Below, in pieces: positions 42,306 to 52,038 of a stretch of 64,000 bases of DNA (positions within the stretch are counted from its first letter, which is position 1; each line of letters begins with the position of its first letter). Position numbers and translations under genes: made by a program. The stretch comes from Clostridia bacterium (lineage in GTDB: Bacteria; Bacillota; Clostridia; UBA1381): assembly GCA_017551095.1 (NCBI GenBank), contig JAFZMQ010000022.1, positions 33,297 to 97,296 of the forward strand. The letters run 5' to 3'. The notes below the pieces were generated by a model. The model did no database searches. It was not told the DNA's origin and saw only the letters and a list, made by a program, of their open reading frames with translations.

Positions 42306-43940
42306 ATGCTTTTATGTCTTAATATAAAAAATGTTGCCTTAATTGAGTCGGTCAACATTGAATTTGAGCCGAAAATGACCGTTTTAACGGGCGAAACGGG
42401 TGCGGGAAAATCAATAATAATAGACTGCGTAAATCTCCTTTTGGGTGCGAGAAGTGATAAAACGCTTGTCCGCTACGGAACGGATAAGGCCCGTATCCAA
42501 GGTGTATTTTCGGCATCTTCCGAGGTTTTGGAAATCCTCGAAAAAGAGGGGATTGACAGGGACGGAGATACGGTTATAATAGACCGTGAAATATCCCAAG
42601 AGGGCAGAAACATATGCCGCATAAACGGCGTTATTACAACGCAGAATGTCTTGCGTGAAATGGCTGCATACCTTATCAATATCCACGGACAGCAGGATAA
42701 TCAGGCACTTTTAACACCGCACAGGCATATTGATTTTTTGGACGAATATGCAAGATGCGACCTTTCCGCATATCAAAAATTCTACGAAAAGCGGAAAGAT
42801 ATACTTTTAAAGCTTGAAAACCTTGATAAAAATGAGCAGGAAAGAGCGGAAAGAATAGATTTATTAACATATCAGGCAGACGAAATCGCATCAGCCGATT
42901 TAAAGGTAGGCGAAGAAGCGGAGTTAAGGGACAAAAAAGCGGTTATTGATAATGCGGAAAAGATTGCGTCAAATCTGAATGAAGCATATGCCTGTCTTTA
43001 CGGCGATAACTGTGCCTATGATTTAGTTAGCCGTGCAGATAGTGCACTTTCGCATATTTCGGGCATAGACAGGGATATTGACGAGGTTTTGTCCAAGATA
43101 ACCGACGTGAAGTATATAATAGAGGATAGCGTTCACGAAATAGGCGGATTTTTGGACAGGCTTGATTTTGACGAAAATGAGCTAAACGATATCGAGGAGC
43201 GGCTTGATACAATTTCACGGCTTAAAAAGAAGTATGGCGGCAGCGAAGAGGCAGTTTTAGAGTATTTGGAAAATGCCGCATCCGAGCTTGACGACCTCAA
43301 AAACTATGAAAAAAATACGGAAGAACTCCAAAAAGAGCTTTCGGAGGTTGAACAAAAAATGACCGAGGAAGCATCAAAAATAACCGAAATACGCAGAAAA
43401 TCGGCAAAGAATTTGCAAGAAGAGGTAGAAAAATCACTTTCCGAACTCGATATGCCGAATGTCAGGTTTGAAATTGCATTAAAACCCTCGGACTTTTCAG
43501 CAAAAGGGGCGGAAACAGCGGAATTTATGATTTGCCCGAATATAGGAGAGGAGCTTAAACCCCTTGCAAAGATTGCATCGGGCGGTGAGCTTTCACGAAC
43601 AATCCTTGCAATAAAATCGGTAGTATGCGACAGCGTTGATACTCTTATTTTTGATGAAATCGATACGGGAGTTTCGGGAAATGCGTCTAAAAAGATTGCG
43701 GCAAAGCTTTCGGAATTGGCAAGAAAAAAGCAGGTAATATGCGTGAGCCATTCACCGCAGGTTGCGGCAAAGGCGGATAATCATCTCGTTATTTCAAAAA
43801 GGAATGACGGTGAAAGGACTGTTACCGAGGTTAAAAAACTGTCCTATGATGAGCGTATTTACGAAGTTGCAAGGATAATTGACGGCAATAATGTCACCGA
43901 AACGGCGGTAAATCACGCAAAGGAAATGATGGAAAAATGA
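42306..43940 (+). CDS. recN: DNA repair protein RecN
   Basis: An SMC-like ATPase of 544 residues acting at double-strand breaks. Walker A is TGETGAGKSIIIDCVNLLLG, the coiled-coil arms run from about 150 to 380, and the C-terminal part has ASGGELSRTILAIKSV and a Walker B with DEIDTGVSGNASKKIA, then SHSPQVAAKADNHL. It starts 3 bp after argR and overlaps the RseC-like gene by 4 bp (ATGA). Confidence 0.97.
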   Translation: MLLCLNIKNVALIESVNIEFEPKMTVLTGETGAGKSIIIDCVNLLLGARSDKTLVRYGTDKARIQGVFSASSEVLEILEKEGIDRDGDTVIIDREISQEGRNICRINGVITTQNVLREMAAYLINIHGQQDNQALLTPHRHIDFLDEYARCDLSAYQKFYEKRKDILLKLENLDKNEQERAERIDLLTYQADEIASADLKVGEEAELRDKKAVIDNAEKIASNLNEAYACLYGDNCAYDLVSRADSALSHISGIDRDIDEVLSKITDVKYIIEDSVHEIGGFLDRLDFDENELNDIEERLDTISRLKKKYGGSEEAVLEYLENAASELDDLKNYEKNTEELQKELSEVEQKMTEEASKITEIRRKSAKNLQEEVEKSLSELDMPNVRFEIALKPSDFSAKGAETAEFMICPNIGEELKPLAKIASGGELSRTILAIKSVVCDSVDTLIFDEIDTGVSGNASKKIAAKLSELARKKQVICVSHSPQVAAKADNHLVISKRNDGERTVTEVKKLSYDERIYEVARIIDGNNVTETAVNHAKEMMEK

Positions 43941-44344
43941 GAGAAGAAGGCGTTGTAAAGGCTGAAAACGGGGAATTATGCGAAGTTGTTGTACGCAGAA
44001 AAACGGCGTGTGGCGATAACTGTGCCTCCTGCGGCGGAGCTTGTAAAATGAATTTTCAGCAGGTAGTTGCAAAAAATGAAATAGGTGCAAAAGCAGGGGA
44101 TAGCGTAATAATTGAAATGGATAGTAAAAAGGTGATTTTTTCAGCATTTTTGGTCTATATTATGCCTATTTTGGTTTTTGTGATTTCCTTTTACGGCTTG
44201 GCAAAAATAAATTTTGAGGACACAGTAAAAACGGCTTTGGCAGGAGGATTAACGGTAGTTGCCTTTTGTATAACCGTGCTTTATGACAGACGCCATAAAT
44301 CCGATTTTTTGCCGACGGTAATCAAAATAGAAGAAAATGCTTGA
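43937..44344 (+). CDS. RseC/MucC-family (SoxR-reducing) membrane protein
   Basis: 135 residues with a cytoplasmic N-terminus holding four cysteines (TACGDNCASCGGAC, CX4CX2CX3C) and two membrane helices (VIFSAFLVYIMPILVFVISF and FCITVL-containing second). RseC-type proteins occur with Rnf and sigma-E/SoxR systems in other bacteria and with many clostridial genes of unknown role. Its ATG overlaps the recN stop, so it is translated as part of the nadK operon. An Fe-S cluster is plausible. Confidence 0.88.
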   Translation: MREEGVVKAENGELCEVVVRRKTACGDNCASCGGACKMNFQQVVAKNEIGAKAGDSVIIEMDSKKVIFSAFLVYIMPILVFVISFYGLAKINFEDTVKTALAGGLTVVAFCITVLYDRRHKSDFLPTVIKIEENA

Positions 44345-44404
44345 AATTCTTTTTGATTTGTGATAGAATACAAAGATGATAGTTTTAAGAAAGGGTGAAT
44401 AATC

Positions 44405-44692
44405 GTGGCAGCAGCAAAAAAAGCTAAGACTTTGACATATAAAGATAAACCTATTATAAGGCAGGGCGACACCATTTATTACGGCGATTTGGCAAAACCG
44501 CTTATTCTTGTTATGGAAATTGAGAGTGAAGAAAAGAATGGCGTTAAGGTCACAAAAAAGGTAAAATTTCATATTCAGGATAATACGGGCGAACTCGGAA
44601 AGGGTACAAATTACCGCTCCGGTGAGCGTGATAATCTTTATAAAGCGTTTGATATCGGTGCTTGGTGGCTGACAGATGCATTAGAATCGTAA
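44405..44692 (+). CDS. Conserved small hypothetical protein
   Basis: A 95-residue, soluble, basic-acidic mixed protein starting GTG (AAAGGGTGAATAATC upstream): KKAKTLTYKDKPIIRQGDTI, YYGDLAKPLILVMEIES, KVTKKVKFHIQDNTGELGKG, LYKAFDIGAWWLTDALES. The YYG...LAKP and AFDIGAWWL elements look conserved and I associate the pattern with uncharacterised Clostridia proteins, but no domain name is known to me. It is monocistronic and has a strong terminator. Confidence 0.75.
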   Translation: MAAAKKAKTLTYKDKPIIRQGDTIYYGDLAKPLILVMEIESEEKNGVKVTKKVKFHIQDNTGELGKGTNYRSGERDNLYKAFDIGAWWLTDALES

Positions 44693-44693
44693 T

Positions 44694-44728
44694 AAAAAAA
44701 GCTTCTTTACTAAAAGAAGCTTTTTTCA
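44694..44728 (+). terminator. Terminator after the 95-residue hypothetical
   Basis: AAAAAAGCTTCTTT and AAAGAAGCTTTTTT arms around ACTA, followed by T. Confidence 0.9.
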
Positions 44729-45184
44729 TGCAAAAAATGTGTTTTATTTGTACTTTGCCTTGCCGCAAAGTACCAAAAGGCAAACAAGGGGATAACCCCT
44801 TGTTAATCCCCAAGTGTAGCGGCTTCAAACAACACGCAAGTTCGCTCCAAGCTGACGCTTTTCGCAAACTTCGTGAACTCGCCTCAAATTTGCAAACAGA
44901 GTATAGTTTGCAGTCGACCTCCCAAAACCATAAACTTGAACTCTTGGCAGGGGATTCCATAAGGCAATTATGCCAAAACGCTGCCTGTGGCAGAATAAGT
45001 GAGGCATAATTGGTTCGATTTCACAGAGCATTGAGAATAAATATGAGCAATGCGACAATGAAATCAGCGGAAACAGCAGTCCCCTTTGGTCGTTTGAAGG
45101 GTTTGGGAGGATCGAAACTCCCAAAACTTTTGCTTCTTTTGGTTACAAAAGAAGAGAATAAATAGTAGATAACGGTATTTTTAG
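44729..45184. repeat. Structured intergenic element (copy B of a divergent dispersed family)
   Basis: This ~450-bp gap has no convincing gene. It holds GTACTTTGC-N6-GCAAAGTAC (about 44750-44773), AACAAGGGG-N4-CCCCTTGTT (about 44783-44804), GGGAG-N7-CTCCC near 45107-45124, and CTTCTTTT-N6-AAAAGAAG near 45133-45154. The last two modules recur with the same order and spacing as in 5505-5571. The middle 200 bp is low in structure and shows nothing recognisable. The element lies between convergent genes. Confidence 0.55.
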
Positions 45185-47098
45185 TTACTTACGCAATAGC
45201 CCAAAAGTATGTGTATCCCCAAACACATCGAGGAAGATGTATTCATCATATGCATCTTCCGCACCGTCTTCATACCATACGGGGTTTTTATATGAATTAA
45301 AAATCATATCCAATGTTTCCCGGATTTTTTCGGGTTCGGTTATGATTTCGTCAACCCGGTAATCACCGATTGCCAGATCACCCTTATCATCATCGGCTCT
45401 GTCAATGCCGACAGATGCGATATGTTTGGCGGTCATAAACCGGTCATAGTATCCGTATTCCTTTAAAAGCTCAATAGTTTTTGTAAACCCGAAAGAAATG
45501 GGGAAGTAAAAACTGTCGTCATACGGCTTTTCGCTATTGACATTTTTGAATTGGATATCTATGTAAAGAGGCGTGTTAAAATTCGACGAATTCCAGCTGA
45601 GTACTGAATTTTCGTCATATTCCAGATTTTTAATATCCTCGTTCAAGGCGTCGATTAACTTATCCGAAACAGGATTGTTCGGATAAATCATAACAGTATC
45701 CAAAGCGTTATGTAAATCCATATTTACAAGCTGCAAATTCTCTGCCTTGTATATGGGGTATAGTAGCATCTTGACCTGTTCCAAATTGACAACGCTTTCA
45801 AGATATTCCTTTTCGTTTACAAAATTTGACTGGTATCCCCGTTTCAGCGTTCTTCCGTTTTTGAGCTTATATGAAATCTCAAAATAATTCGGCATAGAAC
45901 TAAGAGTTCCGGTTTCTGTTTTGTAAGTGTGATAAGCCGTGACTTTTTCAATATCTTCCTTGGAAGTTATCAAGTATTTTTCGGCATTATCATCAATTCG
46001 GTATCTGTAATAATAGTCAGGTGCAACGGTCACGCTTTCTATCTTATCAAGAGATGGTACACGCTTCTGAAACCCGATTATATCCGAGCGGAACGCACCC
46101 AAAAGCAAAAGCACCGATGCCGTGTAGATTGCCGTATGGAAAAGAGCACCCTTTAATGTAACGCCACGCCTGTTTATCATATTTGCAATAATTATTGCAA
46201 CAATGCCGAATGGAAGCATAAACAGGAGAGTTTTGAAATTCCAGATACTGAAATAGAAGTAGCTGAATATTCCGCCCAAAAGCCCTGCAAAGTATATGAA
46301 CGCAACTTTAAGTTTCGGGAAAACAATTGCCTCACCAACACGCTCCAAATCACGCTTTTTATACATAAAGTATGAGATTATTAAAAGAGCGGGAATGGCG
46401 AAAACATATATAAGCCCACGCAGTTTAAAGAGCAATATATCGGGTGTTATGTATATAAAGTTAAAAAAGTTTGTGGGGTCATATGCATATCCCAAAAGGT
46501 AATTTTGGCAAACCATATGGATAAATCCGATTATGGCAAGTGGAGCAATACATAGCAAAATGCATGTTCCCAAAAGCGACAGTATATTTCCTGAAATCAT
46601 TACGGCAAAAATCACGCAGGAAAATGCCAAAAGACTGTAAATTGTCTGATTTCCGAGCCAATATAAAAGACTTAACCAGCGTATTTGTATTGTAGAGCCG
46701 CATAGCTTGGATAGAGCTACAATGGCGAAATTCGCCAAAACAGGCACAATCAAAAGCGTTATTCCTGAAACGGTTTTTGTTAAGAAGAGGCTTTTTCTTT
46801 TAAATGGCAGTCCGTGGTAAAAGGATATGGCACTCGGGCTATAAAGATAGGAAAAGAGCCTTAGTGCCAAAACCGCTCCCGCTACCAAACCGCAAAAATT
46901 TGAAAGGCAGTTACTTGCGAAAAACCGTGAATTCACAAAATTGTACGGGATGGCGTTTCCGTAAGGCGTTCTGTCCAAATAAAAATCAAAGAATGTGCCG
47001 AAAAAGATAATTCCTCCGTAAACCAGCAAAATCACCCAAAGCTGACGCATATCCGCAAAAAATATGCTCTTTTTAAAGGATTTCGTTTTTAAGTTCAT
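45185..47098 (-). CDS. ABC transporter permease-like membrane protein (DUF6449-type)
   Basis: A 637-residue protein: N-terminal cytoplasmic stretch, then about 8-9 membrane helices (to residue ~340), then a ~290-residue C-terminal region with no helices (DFEISYKLKNGRTLKRGYQS-like beta-rich segments). The N-terminal part (YNFVNSRFFASNCLSNFCGL, AISFYHGLPFKRKSLFLTKT) recalls ABC-2-type permeases of the YtrC/D systems and the DUF6449 soluble domain. Its ATG overlaps the ATPase gene by 26 bp. Substrate unknown, but the regulator suggests cell-envelope stress or peptide antibiotics. Confidence 0.78.
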   Translation of the reverse strand: MNLKTKSFKKSIFFADMRQLWVILLVYGGIIFFGTFFDFYLDRTPYGNAIPYNFVNSRFFASNCLSNFCGLVAGAVLALRLFSYLYSPSAISFYHGLPFKRKSLFLTKTVSGITLLIVPVLANFAIVALSKLCGSTIQIRWLSLLYWLGNQTIYSLLAFSCVIFAVMISGNILSLLGTCILLCIAPLAIIGFIHMVCQNYLLGYAYDPTNFFNFIYITPDILLFKLRGLIYVFAIPALLIISYFMYKKRDLERVGEAIVFPKLKVAFIYFAGLLGGIFSYFYFSIWNFKTLLFMLPFGIVAIIIANMINRRGVTLKGALFHTAIYTASVLLLLGAFRSDIIGFQKRVPSLDKIESVTVAPDYYYRYRIDDNAEKYLITSKEDIEKVTAYHTYKTETGTLSSMPNYFEISYKLKNGRTLKRGYQSNFVNEKEYLESVVNLEQVKMLLYPIYKAENLQLVNMDLHNALDTVMIYPNNPVSDKLIDALNEDIKNLEYDENSVLSWNSSNFNTPLYIDIQFKNVNSEKPYDDSFYFPISFGFTKTIELLKEYGYYDRFMTAKHIASVGIDRADDDKGDLAIGDYRVDEIITEPEKIRETLDMIFNSYKNPVWYEDGAEDAYDEYIFLDVFGDTHTFGLLRK

Positions 47099-47972
47099 AT
47101 CCCATACCTCCCAACTCGTATATAAATACTTCCTCCAAGGAAAGCGGCAAAAGGTCTAATAAAATAGGATTAAAATTCCTTGCCTTTTCCATAATCTCGC
47201 TGCTGTCGCCGCGGATTATGTACTGTTTAACGCTTCCGAATTCCTCTTTATGCAGAATATCGAAACTTCCCTCAAACTCCGCAGGTGAAAATGCGGAAAA
47301 TGCAACCTGCAATTTGTGGATATTGCCCTTAACATCATCCAAGGATTTTTCAATAACGATTTTTCCATTATGCATAATGCCGACATGGTCGCATACATCT
47401 TCAAGCTCACGGAGATTATGACTGGAAATTAAAACGGTCATCCTGCGTTCTTCAACCTCCGCTAAAATGATGTTCATAATATTTCTACGCATAACGGGGT
47501 CAAGACCGTCAACAGGCTCGTCCAAAACCATAATATCAGGCTTTGCCGATATACCCATCATAAATGCAACCTGCTTTTTCATACCCTTTGAAAGCTTTCT
47601 GACCTTGCGGTTTATATCGATTTTGAAAACCTCTTGCAGCTTTAAAAAGGTGTCATAATCCCAATTTTTGTAAACCGACGCATAAAAATCCGCCGTCTGC
47701 TTTATCGAATATGTGGGGAAGAAATAAAGGTCGTCGCTTATATAAACAATTCTTTGCTTTAATCCTTCCTCGCAAATTCTGTTGTCATTATCAATTTCAA
47801 TTATTCCGCCATCGGTTTTATACACGCTCATAAGTGCCTTTATAAAAGTGGTTTTTCCTGCACCGTTCGGACCGACAAGCCCGTAAACCGAGCCTTTTTT
47901 AATATGTATATCCATATTGTCAAGAGCGGATAATGTATCGAATTTTTTAGTTACACTAATACCCTTTATCAT
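47073..47972 (-). CDS. ABC transporter ATP-binding protein (YtrB-like)
   Basis: 299 residues. Walker A GLVGPNGAGKTTFIKALMS, Q-loop region YISDDLYFFP, signature RKLSKGMKKQVAFMMG, Walker B IMVLDEPVDGLDPVMRRN and SSHNLRELEDVCDHVG give a complete ATPase, with a ~60-residue C-terminal domain. It lies 1 bp after the GntR gene and overlaps the permease, so the three form one operon as in the ytr operon of Bacillus. Confidence 0.95.
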   Translation of the reverse strand: MIKGISVTKKFDTLSALDNMDIHIKKGSVYGLVGPNGAGKTTFIKALMSVYKTDGGIIEIDNDNRICEEGLKQRIVYISDDLYFFPTYSIKQTADFYASVYKNWDYDTFLKLQEVFKIDINRKVRKLSKGMKKQVAFMMGISAKPDIMVLDEPVDGLDPVMRRNIMNIILAEVEERRMTVLISSHNLRELEDVCDHVGIMHNGKIVIEKSLDDVKGNIHKLQVAFSAFSPAEFEGSFDILHKEEFGSVKQYIIRGDSSEIMEKARNFNPILLDLLPLSLEEVFIYELGGMGYELKNEIL

Positions 47973-47973
47973 A

Positions 47974-48345
47974 TCAATCTTTTCCTTTCCAAATATTTTC
48001 CACTATCTTGTCAATTTCGCTTTTTTCAACACCTAAAAAGCAAAGCTCTAAAAGACAGTTTTCAACATTCTTTTTAATTTCGTCCATTCTCGTAATTGAT
48101 GCGGCATTGCTCTTTTCCGCAACAAAATATCCCTTTCCGTAAGCGGAATAGATATATCCGTCTTGCTCCAACTCCTTATACGCCTTTACAATTGTGTTCG
48201 GGTTGATTGTAAGAGATGCCGCCATATCCCGTACCGACATAATCTTATCGCCAGGCTTTAAAACACCGCCTACGATAAGCTCTTTTATCTTTTCGCATAT
48301 CTGCTCATATACGGGCCGAGAGTCGCGGAAATCAAGATTTATCAT
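47974..48345 (-). CDS. GntR-family transcriptional regulator, YtrA subfamily
   Basis: 123 residues: DFRDSRPVYEQICEKIKELI, VGGVLKPGDKIMSVRDMAAS, LTINPNTIVKAYKELEQDG and a short C-terminal dimerisation helix pair. The truncated effector domain is the mark of YtrA, which represses cell-wall-antibiotic-inducible ABC operons. A long palindrome overlaps its own promoter, suggesting autoregulation of the operon. Confidence 0.95.
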   Translation of the reverse strand: MINLDFRDSRPVYEQICEKIKELIVGGVLKPGDKIMSVRDMAASLTINPNTIVKAYKELEQDGYIYSAYGKGYFVAEKSNAASITRMDEIKKNVENCLLELCFLGVEKSEIDKIVENIWKGKD

Positions 48346-48372
48346 AAAACCACCTCCTTAATTTTGTACTAA

Positions 48373-48415
48373 CTGTACTATTACACATAGTACAGTATAT
48401 TTTTCCGTTTGTCAA
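48373..48415 (-). promoter_or_regulatory. Promoter and palindromic operator of the YtrA-like operon
   Basis: On the minus strand, TTGACA (48410-48415) and TACTAT (48387-48392) are 17 bp apart. A palindrome CTGTACTAT-N5-ATAGTACAG (48373-48395) covers the -10 and the start site, so a bound GntR dimer would block transcription. Confidence 0.82.
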
Positions 48416-48440
48416 TACTTTTTTGAAAATTTTTTACAAA

Positions 48441-48470
48441 AAACCGCAAAAGCATTTGCTTTTGCGGTTT
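48441..48470 (-). terminator. Terminator of the addBA operon
   Basis: AAACCGCAAAAGCA and TGCTTTTGCGGTTT arms. On the minus strand the stem is followed by a T-run. Confidence 0.88.
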
Positions 48471-48478
48471 AAAAGGTG

Positions 48479-51400
48479 TCAGCACGGCAATATCGAGCCG
48501 TCATAGAATAGGTAGATGTATTTTTCTTTTACCTTTTTGCCTGTTATATTTTCAAGTGCGTATGCGTAAAGTTCAAGCTGTCGGTCATATTTTTGATGAA
48601 TTTCCGAAACATCTGAAAAGGAGTCGGTTTTGTAATCCAAAAGCACAATTTCGTCACCCTCGGCAAACCAGCAGTCGATAATGCCCTGCAAGATGATTTT
48701 TTCGTCTGTGTCCTCGGTAGTATCAGGGTAGATAAGGCTCACGGGGGCAAGTATTTCAAAGGCTTGTTCGCGGCAAACCTTCGGGCTTTTAATAATGCGT
48801 CTGCCGATATCGGAGCGGTAAAAGGCAAGAATTCTGTTTGGATTTATCAATTTTGCGTCTTCCGATGCAAGTTTATTATCCGATACGAGCCGTAAAATTT
48901 CCGATTTTATGTAGGCAGAATCCATATTTTCGCAAGGAATAAGCCCTTCTAAAATTGCGTGAACTGCCGTTCCGTATCCCGCACCGCTTATTTTGCTTTC
49001 CGACAAAAAGGCAGGTTTTGGAATAATTGCCGTCCTTTCCGACGCTTTAAGCTGTGATACCGAAACCTTTGCAGGAAGTACGGTGGCATCGGAATATGGA
49101 TATTTGTACTCTAAAACATCATAGATATTAATGCTTTCGGGTATATTTTCGGTGTCCTCCTCGATTTTTGTTTCGGTGCAGGGTTTTATGCTGTCTGCCG
49201 AAAGGTTTTTTAAAATCCAATTTCCAGAACTTTTGGCAACGGGCAGTACCCAATCGCAAAAGCTCTTTGCGGAAAGAACATAGCCAAAAGGCAGTTTACC
49301 TTCTGCCGTTTCCTTCAAAGTAGGCTTTTTTGCCGTTGCAACAAAATATAATTTCTCTTTTGCACGGGTCATAGCCACATATAGCTTTCGTATATCCTCC
49401 GAAATCTGTTCGGTAAAGATAACCGAGCGGAAAAATTCTTTAAGCGGGGAAACTACGGTACGGCTATTTTCAAAATCGACATAATCAAGAGTGATGCCGT
49501 AATCCTTGTGCATAATAAATCTTGAATTTTCGAGCTTTTTAATAAGCTTTTTTCCGCCTCCTGCCACAAAAACTACGGGAAATTCCAAGCCCTTGCTCTT
49601 ATGGATTGTCATAATCCGCACAACATCGTGGTTTTCGCCTATGATTTTTGCCGAGGATAAATCCTGCTTCTTTTTCTTTATGCGTTCAATATATTTAATA
49701 AATCCGAAAATTCCGCGGAATCCGTAAGACTCGTACTGTTTTGCTCGCTCGAAAAGAAGCCTGAGGTTTGCCTGTGCTTCATCACCGCCGTATAACGCAC
49801 CGCAAAAGGCATAAAAGTCGGTTTCCTCAAAAAGCGTCCAGACGAGTTTGTCCGAGGGCATATATCGTGAATAGGAACGCCAACGGTTAAAATTTTCCAA
49901 AAACCGTTCCGCTTTTTCGGCAGTTTTTGTATCGTCACTATTTGTGATTTGCCCCTCGCTTTTAAGGCGGATAAGCTCCTTTAACGCATAGAAAAACCTG
50001 CCGTTTTTGCATTTTCTTATAGTGACAAGCTCGTCGTCTGTAAAGGAAGCAATCGGGGAACGCAGAACGCTCAAAAGCGGTATATCCGAGCAGGGATTTC
50101 CGATAACTTTAAAGAGGGACAGCATAAGCCGTATTTCAGTTCTTTCAAAATATCCGCTTTGCTCTGCAAAGCAATCTATTCCGAAGGCGTTAAGTTCGGA
50201 TTTGAATATATCTGCTGCACTCTTATATGACGACATCAAAATAACAATATCCCTGTTTTTTATGTCACGCAGACCGTCACCGTCACGCACCTTAAAATGC
50301 TCTGCTTTAAGTCTTGCAATTTCTGACGCGATAAAACGGGCCTCCATTGTGACTGCGGACAGGTCCTCATATTCGTCATCATCTTCATCTTCTTCGTATT
50401 GCTCGGAATTTATAATTACGCACTCGCTGCGGAAATCAAAGCCTGTATCGAGATAGCCGTCGTTTCCCGTGTTCAGCCTTTGTGTATCGTCATAATCAAT
50501 TTCTCCCGCATTTTCCGACATAATTGCTTTGAAAATATCGTTTACGCTTTCCAAAACCTCACGCCTACTACGAAAGTTTTCGGAAAGTATGATTTTGCGG
50601 TCAGAGCTATCCTTATCAAAGGAAGAGCGGTCAAGCCTTGACTTAAAAATTGTCGGGTCGCTGGAACGGAAACGGTATATGCTTTGTTTCATATCACCCA
50701 CGGTAAAGAGGTTGCTTCCGTCGGTAATGAAACTGAATATCGCCTCTTGCAAGAGGCTTGTGTCCTGATATTCGTCCATCAAAACTTCCTCATACTGCGA
50801 CATAAGCTGCTGTGATATTTCGGGATTTTCAGAAAGCAGTTTGTGTGTTAACTGCTCCACATCTGTGAATTCAAGCATATTTTTAGAAAGTTTTTTCTCG
50901 TATAACTTATCGTAAAATCTTTTTGCAATTCTTCCGAGAGCGGAAACTGTCGGATACAGTGCCTCGCGGCTAAGCCTACTAAACCTTTCCTTATCAAGCG
51001 TCAAAAAGTTTTGTGCAAATGCCACTTCCGCTTTAATACTCTCGTTTATTTCCTTTAAAAAATCGGTTTCCTCGTCCGAAAGTGCGGAATTTCTTGAAAA
51101 TTGCGGACGCTTAAAATCGGAAAGCAGGGCAGCTTGTTTCTCTTGTGGTGCATCTTTTATGATTTTAAGCTCGGTGTAGTATGTATAAAACAGCTTATAG
51201 TATGACTTCCAGCGGTCAAAGACGGCATTTTCTTTTTCGGGCGGATTTGCCGCAACCAAAACATTAATATGCCTATCGCCAAAAATGTATGCAAGAGCAT
51301 CTTCGGTAAGGGAAAAGGCATAGTCAAGCTTTGCCTCGGATAAACTTATGCCGTTTTGATACCAAAGCGTCCTGTCTATGCCGTTTTGGAGATTTAATTC

Positions 51401-52036
51401 CTCCGTTTTTTCATTGAGCCAACCAAAAGGATTGGGGATTTTTATAAGGAAATCATATATCTGCTTTATGAGTTTTTGCAATCCCGAATCGTTGCTGTTT
51501 GATGCGTACATACGCAGTAAATCGGTAAATTCTTTATCATTTTCCTTATAAAGCTCGGAAAAAAGCTCGTCCATAGCGTCTTCTGCCAAAAGCTCCGCCT
51601 GTGCATCGTCACAAATATTGAAATCGGGTGAAATCCCAAGAACATTAAAATGTCGGCGTATAAGACGCAAACAAAAGGCGTCAATGGTGGTAATATCGCT
51701 GTCGGGGATAAGGAGCTGCTGCCTTTTAATTAGCTGACATCTTTCCGCATCTCCGTCATTTTTTGCGGCAATAAGTGCTAAGCCCAGCGACTTTTTTATA
51801 CGCTCCGCCATTTCGTGTGCCGCTGCATTTGTAAATGTTACGACCAAAAGCCTGTTTGCATCAATGCTTTTTGTCGAATTTTGCGGTATAAGTTTTTCGA
51901 TTATACGCTGCACCAAAACGGCAGTTTTTCCGGAGCCTGCCGCCGCACTTACCAAAATATTACAGCTTTTGCCATTATCTAAATATTTTGTAAAAATTGC
52001 GTCTTTTTGAGAGGGTGACCAACGGATTTCTTTCAT
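48479..52036 (-). CDS. addA: ATP-dependent helicase/nuclease subunit A
   Basis: The UvrD-type helicase and nuclease subunit of AddAB, 1185 residues. Walker A VSAAAGSGKTAVLVQRIIEK, motif II region MDEYQDTSLLQEAIFSF, IMTIHKSKGLEFPVVFVAGG, LYVAMTRAKEKLYFVAT, and the C-terminal nuclease motif LDYKTDSFSDVSEIHQKYDR with QLELYAYALE. It processes double-strand breaks to start RecA-dependent repair. The ATG at 52036 is 2 bp after the addB stop, with GGAGG in the addB end. Confidence 0.96.
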   Translation of the reverse strand: MKEIRWSPSQKDAIFTKYLDNGKSCNILVSAAAGSGKTAVLVQRIIEKLIPQNSTKSIDANRLLVVTFTNAAAHEMAERIKKSLGLALIAAKNDGDAERCQLIKRQQLLIPDSDITTIDAFCLRLIRRHFNVLGISPDFNICDDAQAELLAEDAMDELFSELYKENDKEFTDLLRMYASNSNDSGLQKLIKQIYDFLIKIPNPFGWLNEKTEELNLQNGIDRTLWYQNGISLSEAKLDYAFSLTEDALAYIFGDRHINVLVAANPPEKENAVFDRWKSYYKLFYTYYTELKIIKDAPQEKQAALLSDFKRPQFSRNSALSDEETDFLKEINESIKAEVAFAQNFLTLDKERFSRLSREALYPTVSALGRIAKRFYDKLYEKKLSKNMLEFTDVEQLTHKLLSENPEISQQLMSQYEEVLMDEYQDTSLLQEAIFSFITDGSNLFTVGDMKQSIYRFRSSDPTIFKSRLDRSSFDKDSSDRKIILSENFRSRREVLESVNDIFKAIMSENAGEIDYDDTQRLNTGNDGYLDTGFDFRSECVIINSEQYEEDEDDDEYEDLSAVTMEARFIASEIARLKAEHFKVRDGDGLRDIKNRDIVILMSSYKSAADIFKSELNAFGIDCFAEQSGYFERTEIRLMLSLFKVIGNPCSDIPLLSVLRSPIASFTDDELVTIRKCKNGRFFYALKELIRLKSEGQITNSDDTKTAEKAERFLENFNRWRSYSRYMPSDKLVWTLFEETDFYAFCGALYGGDEAQANLRLLFERAKQYESYGFRGIFGFIKYIERIKKKKQDLSSAKIIGENHDVVRIMTIHKSKGLEFPVVFVAGGGKKLIKKLENSRFIMHKDYGITLDYVDFENSRTVVSPLKEFFRSVIFTEQISEDIRKLYVAMTRAKEKLYFVATAKKPTLKETAEGKLPFGYVLSAKSFCDWVLPVAKSSGNWILKNLSADSIKPCTETKIEEDTENIPESINIYDVLEYKYPYSDATVLPAKVSVSQLKASERTAIIPKPAFLSESKISGAGYGTAVHAILEGLIPCENMDSAYIKSEILRLVSDNKLASEDAKLINPNRILAFYRSDIGRRIIKSPKVCREQAFEILAPVSLIYPDTTEDTDEKIILQGIIDCWFAEGDEIVLLDYKTDSFSDVSEIHQKYDRQLELYAYALENITGKKVKEKYIYLFYDGSILPC

Positions 52037-52038
52037 TA

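Noticed and set aside
44729..45184. A frame on the plus strand (44662-45009) and one on the minus strand (44550-44960) in the gap.
   Set aside because: Both cross the terminator hairpins and the palindromic element and contain no recognisable domain.
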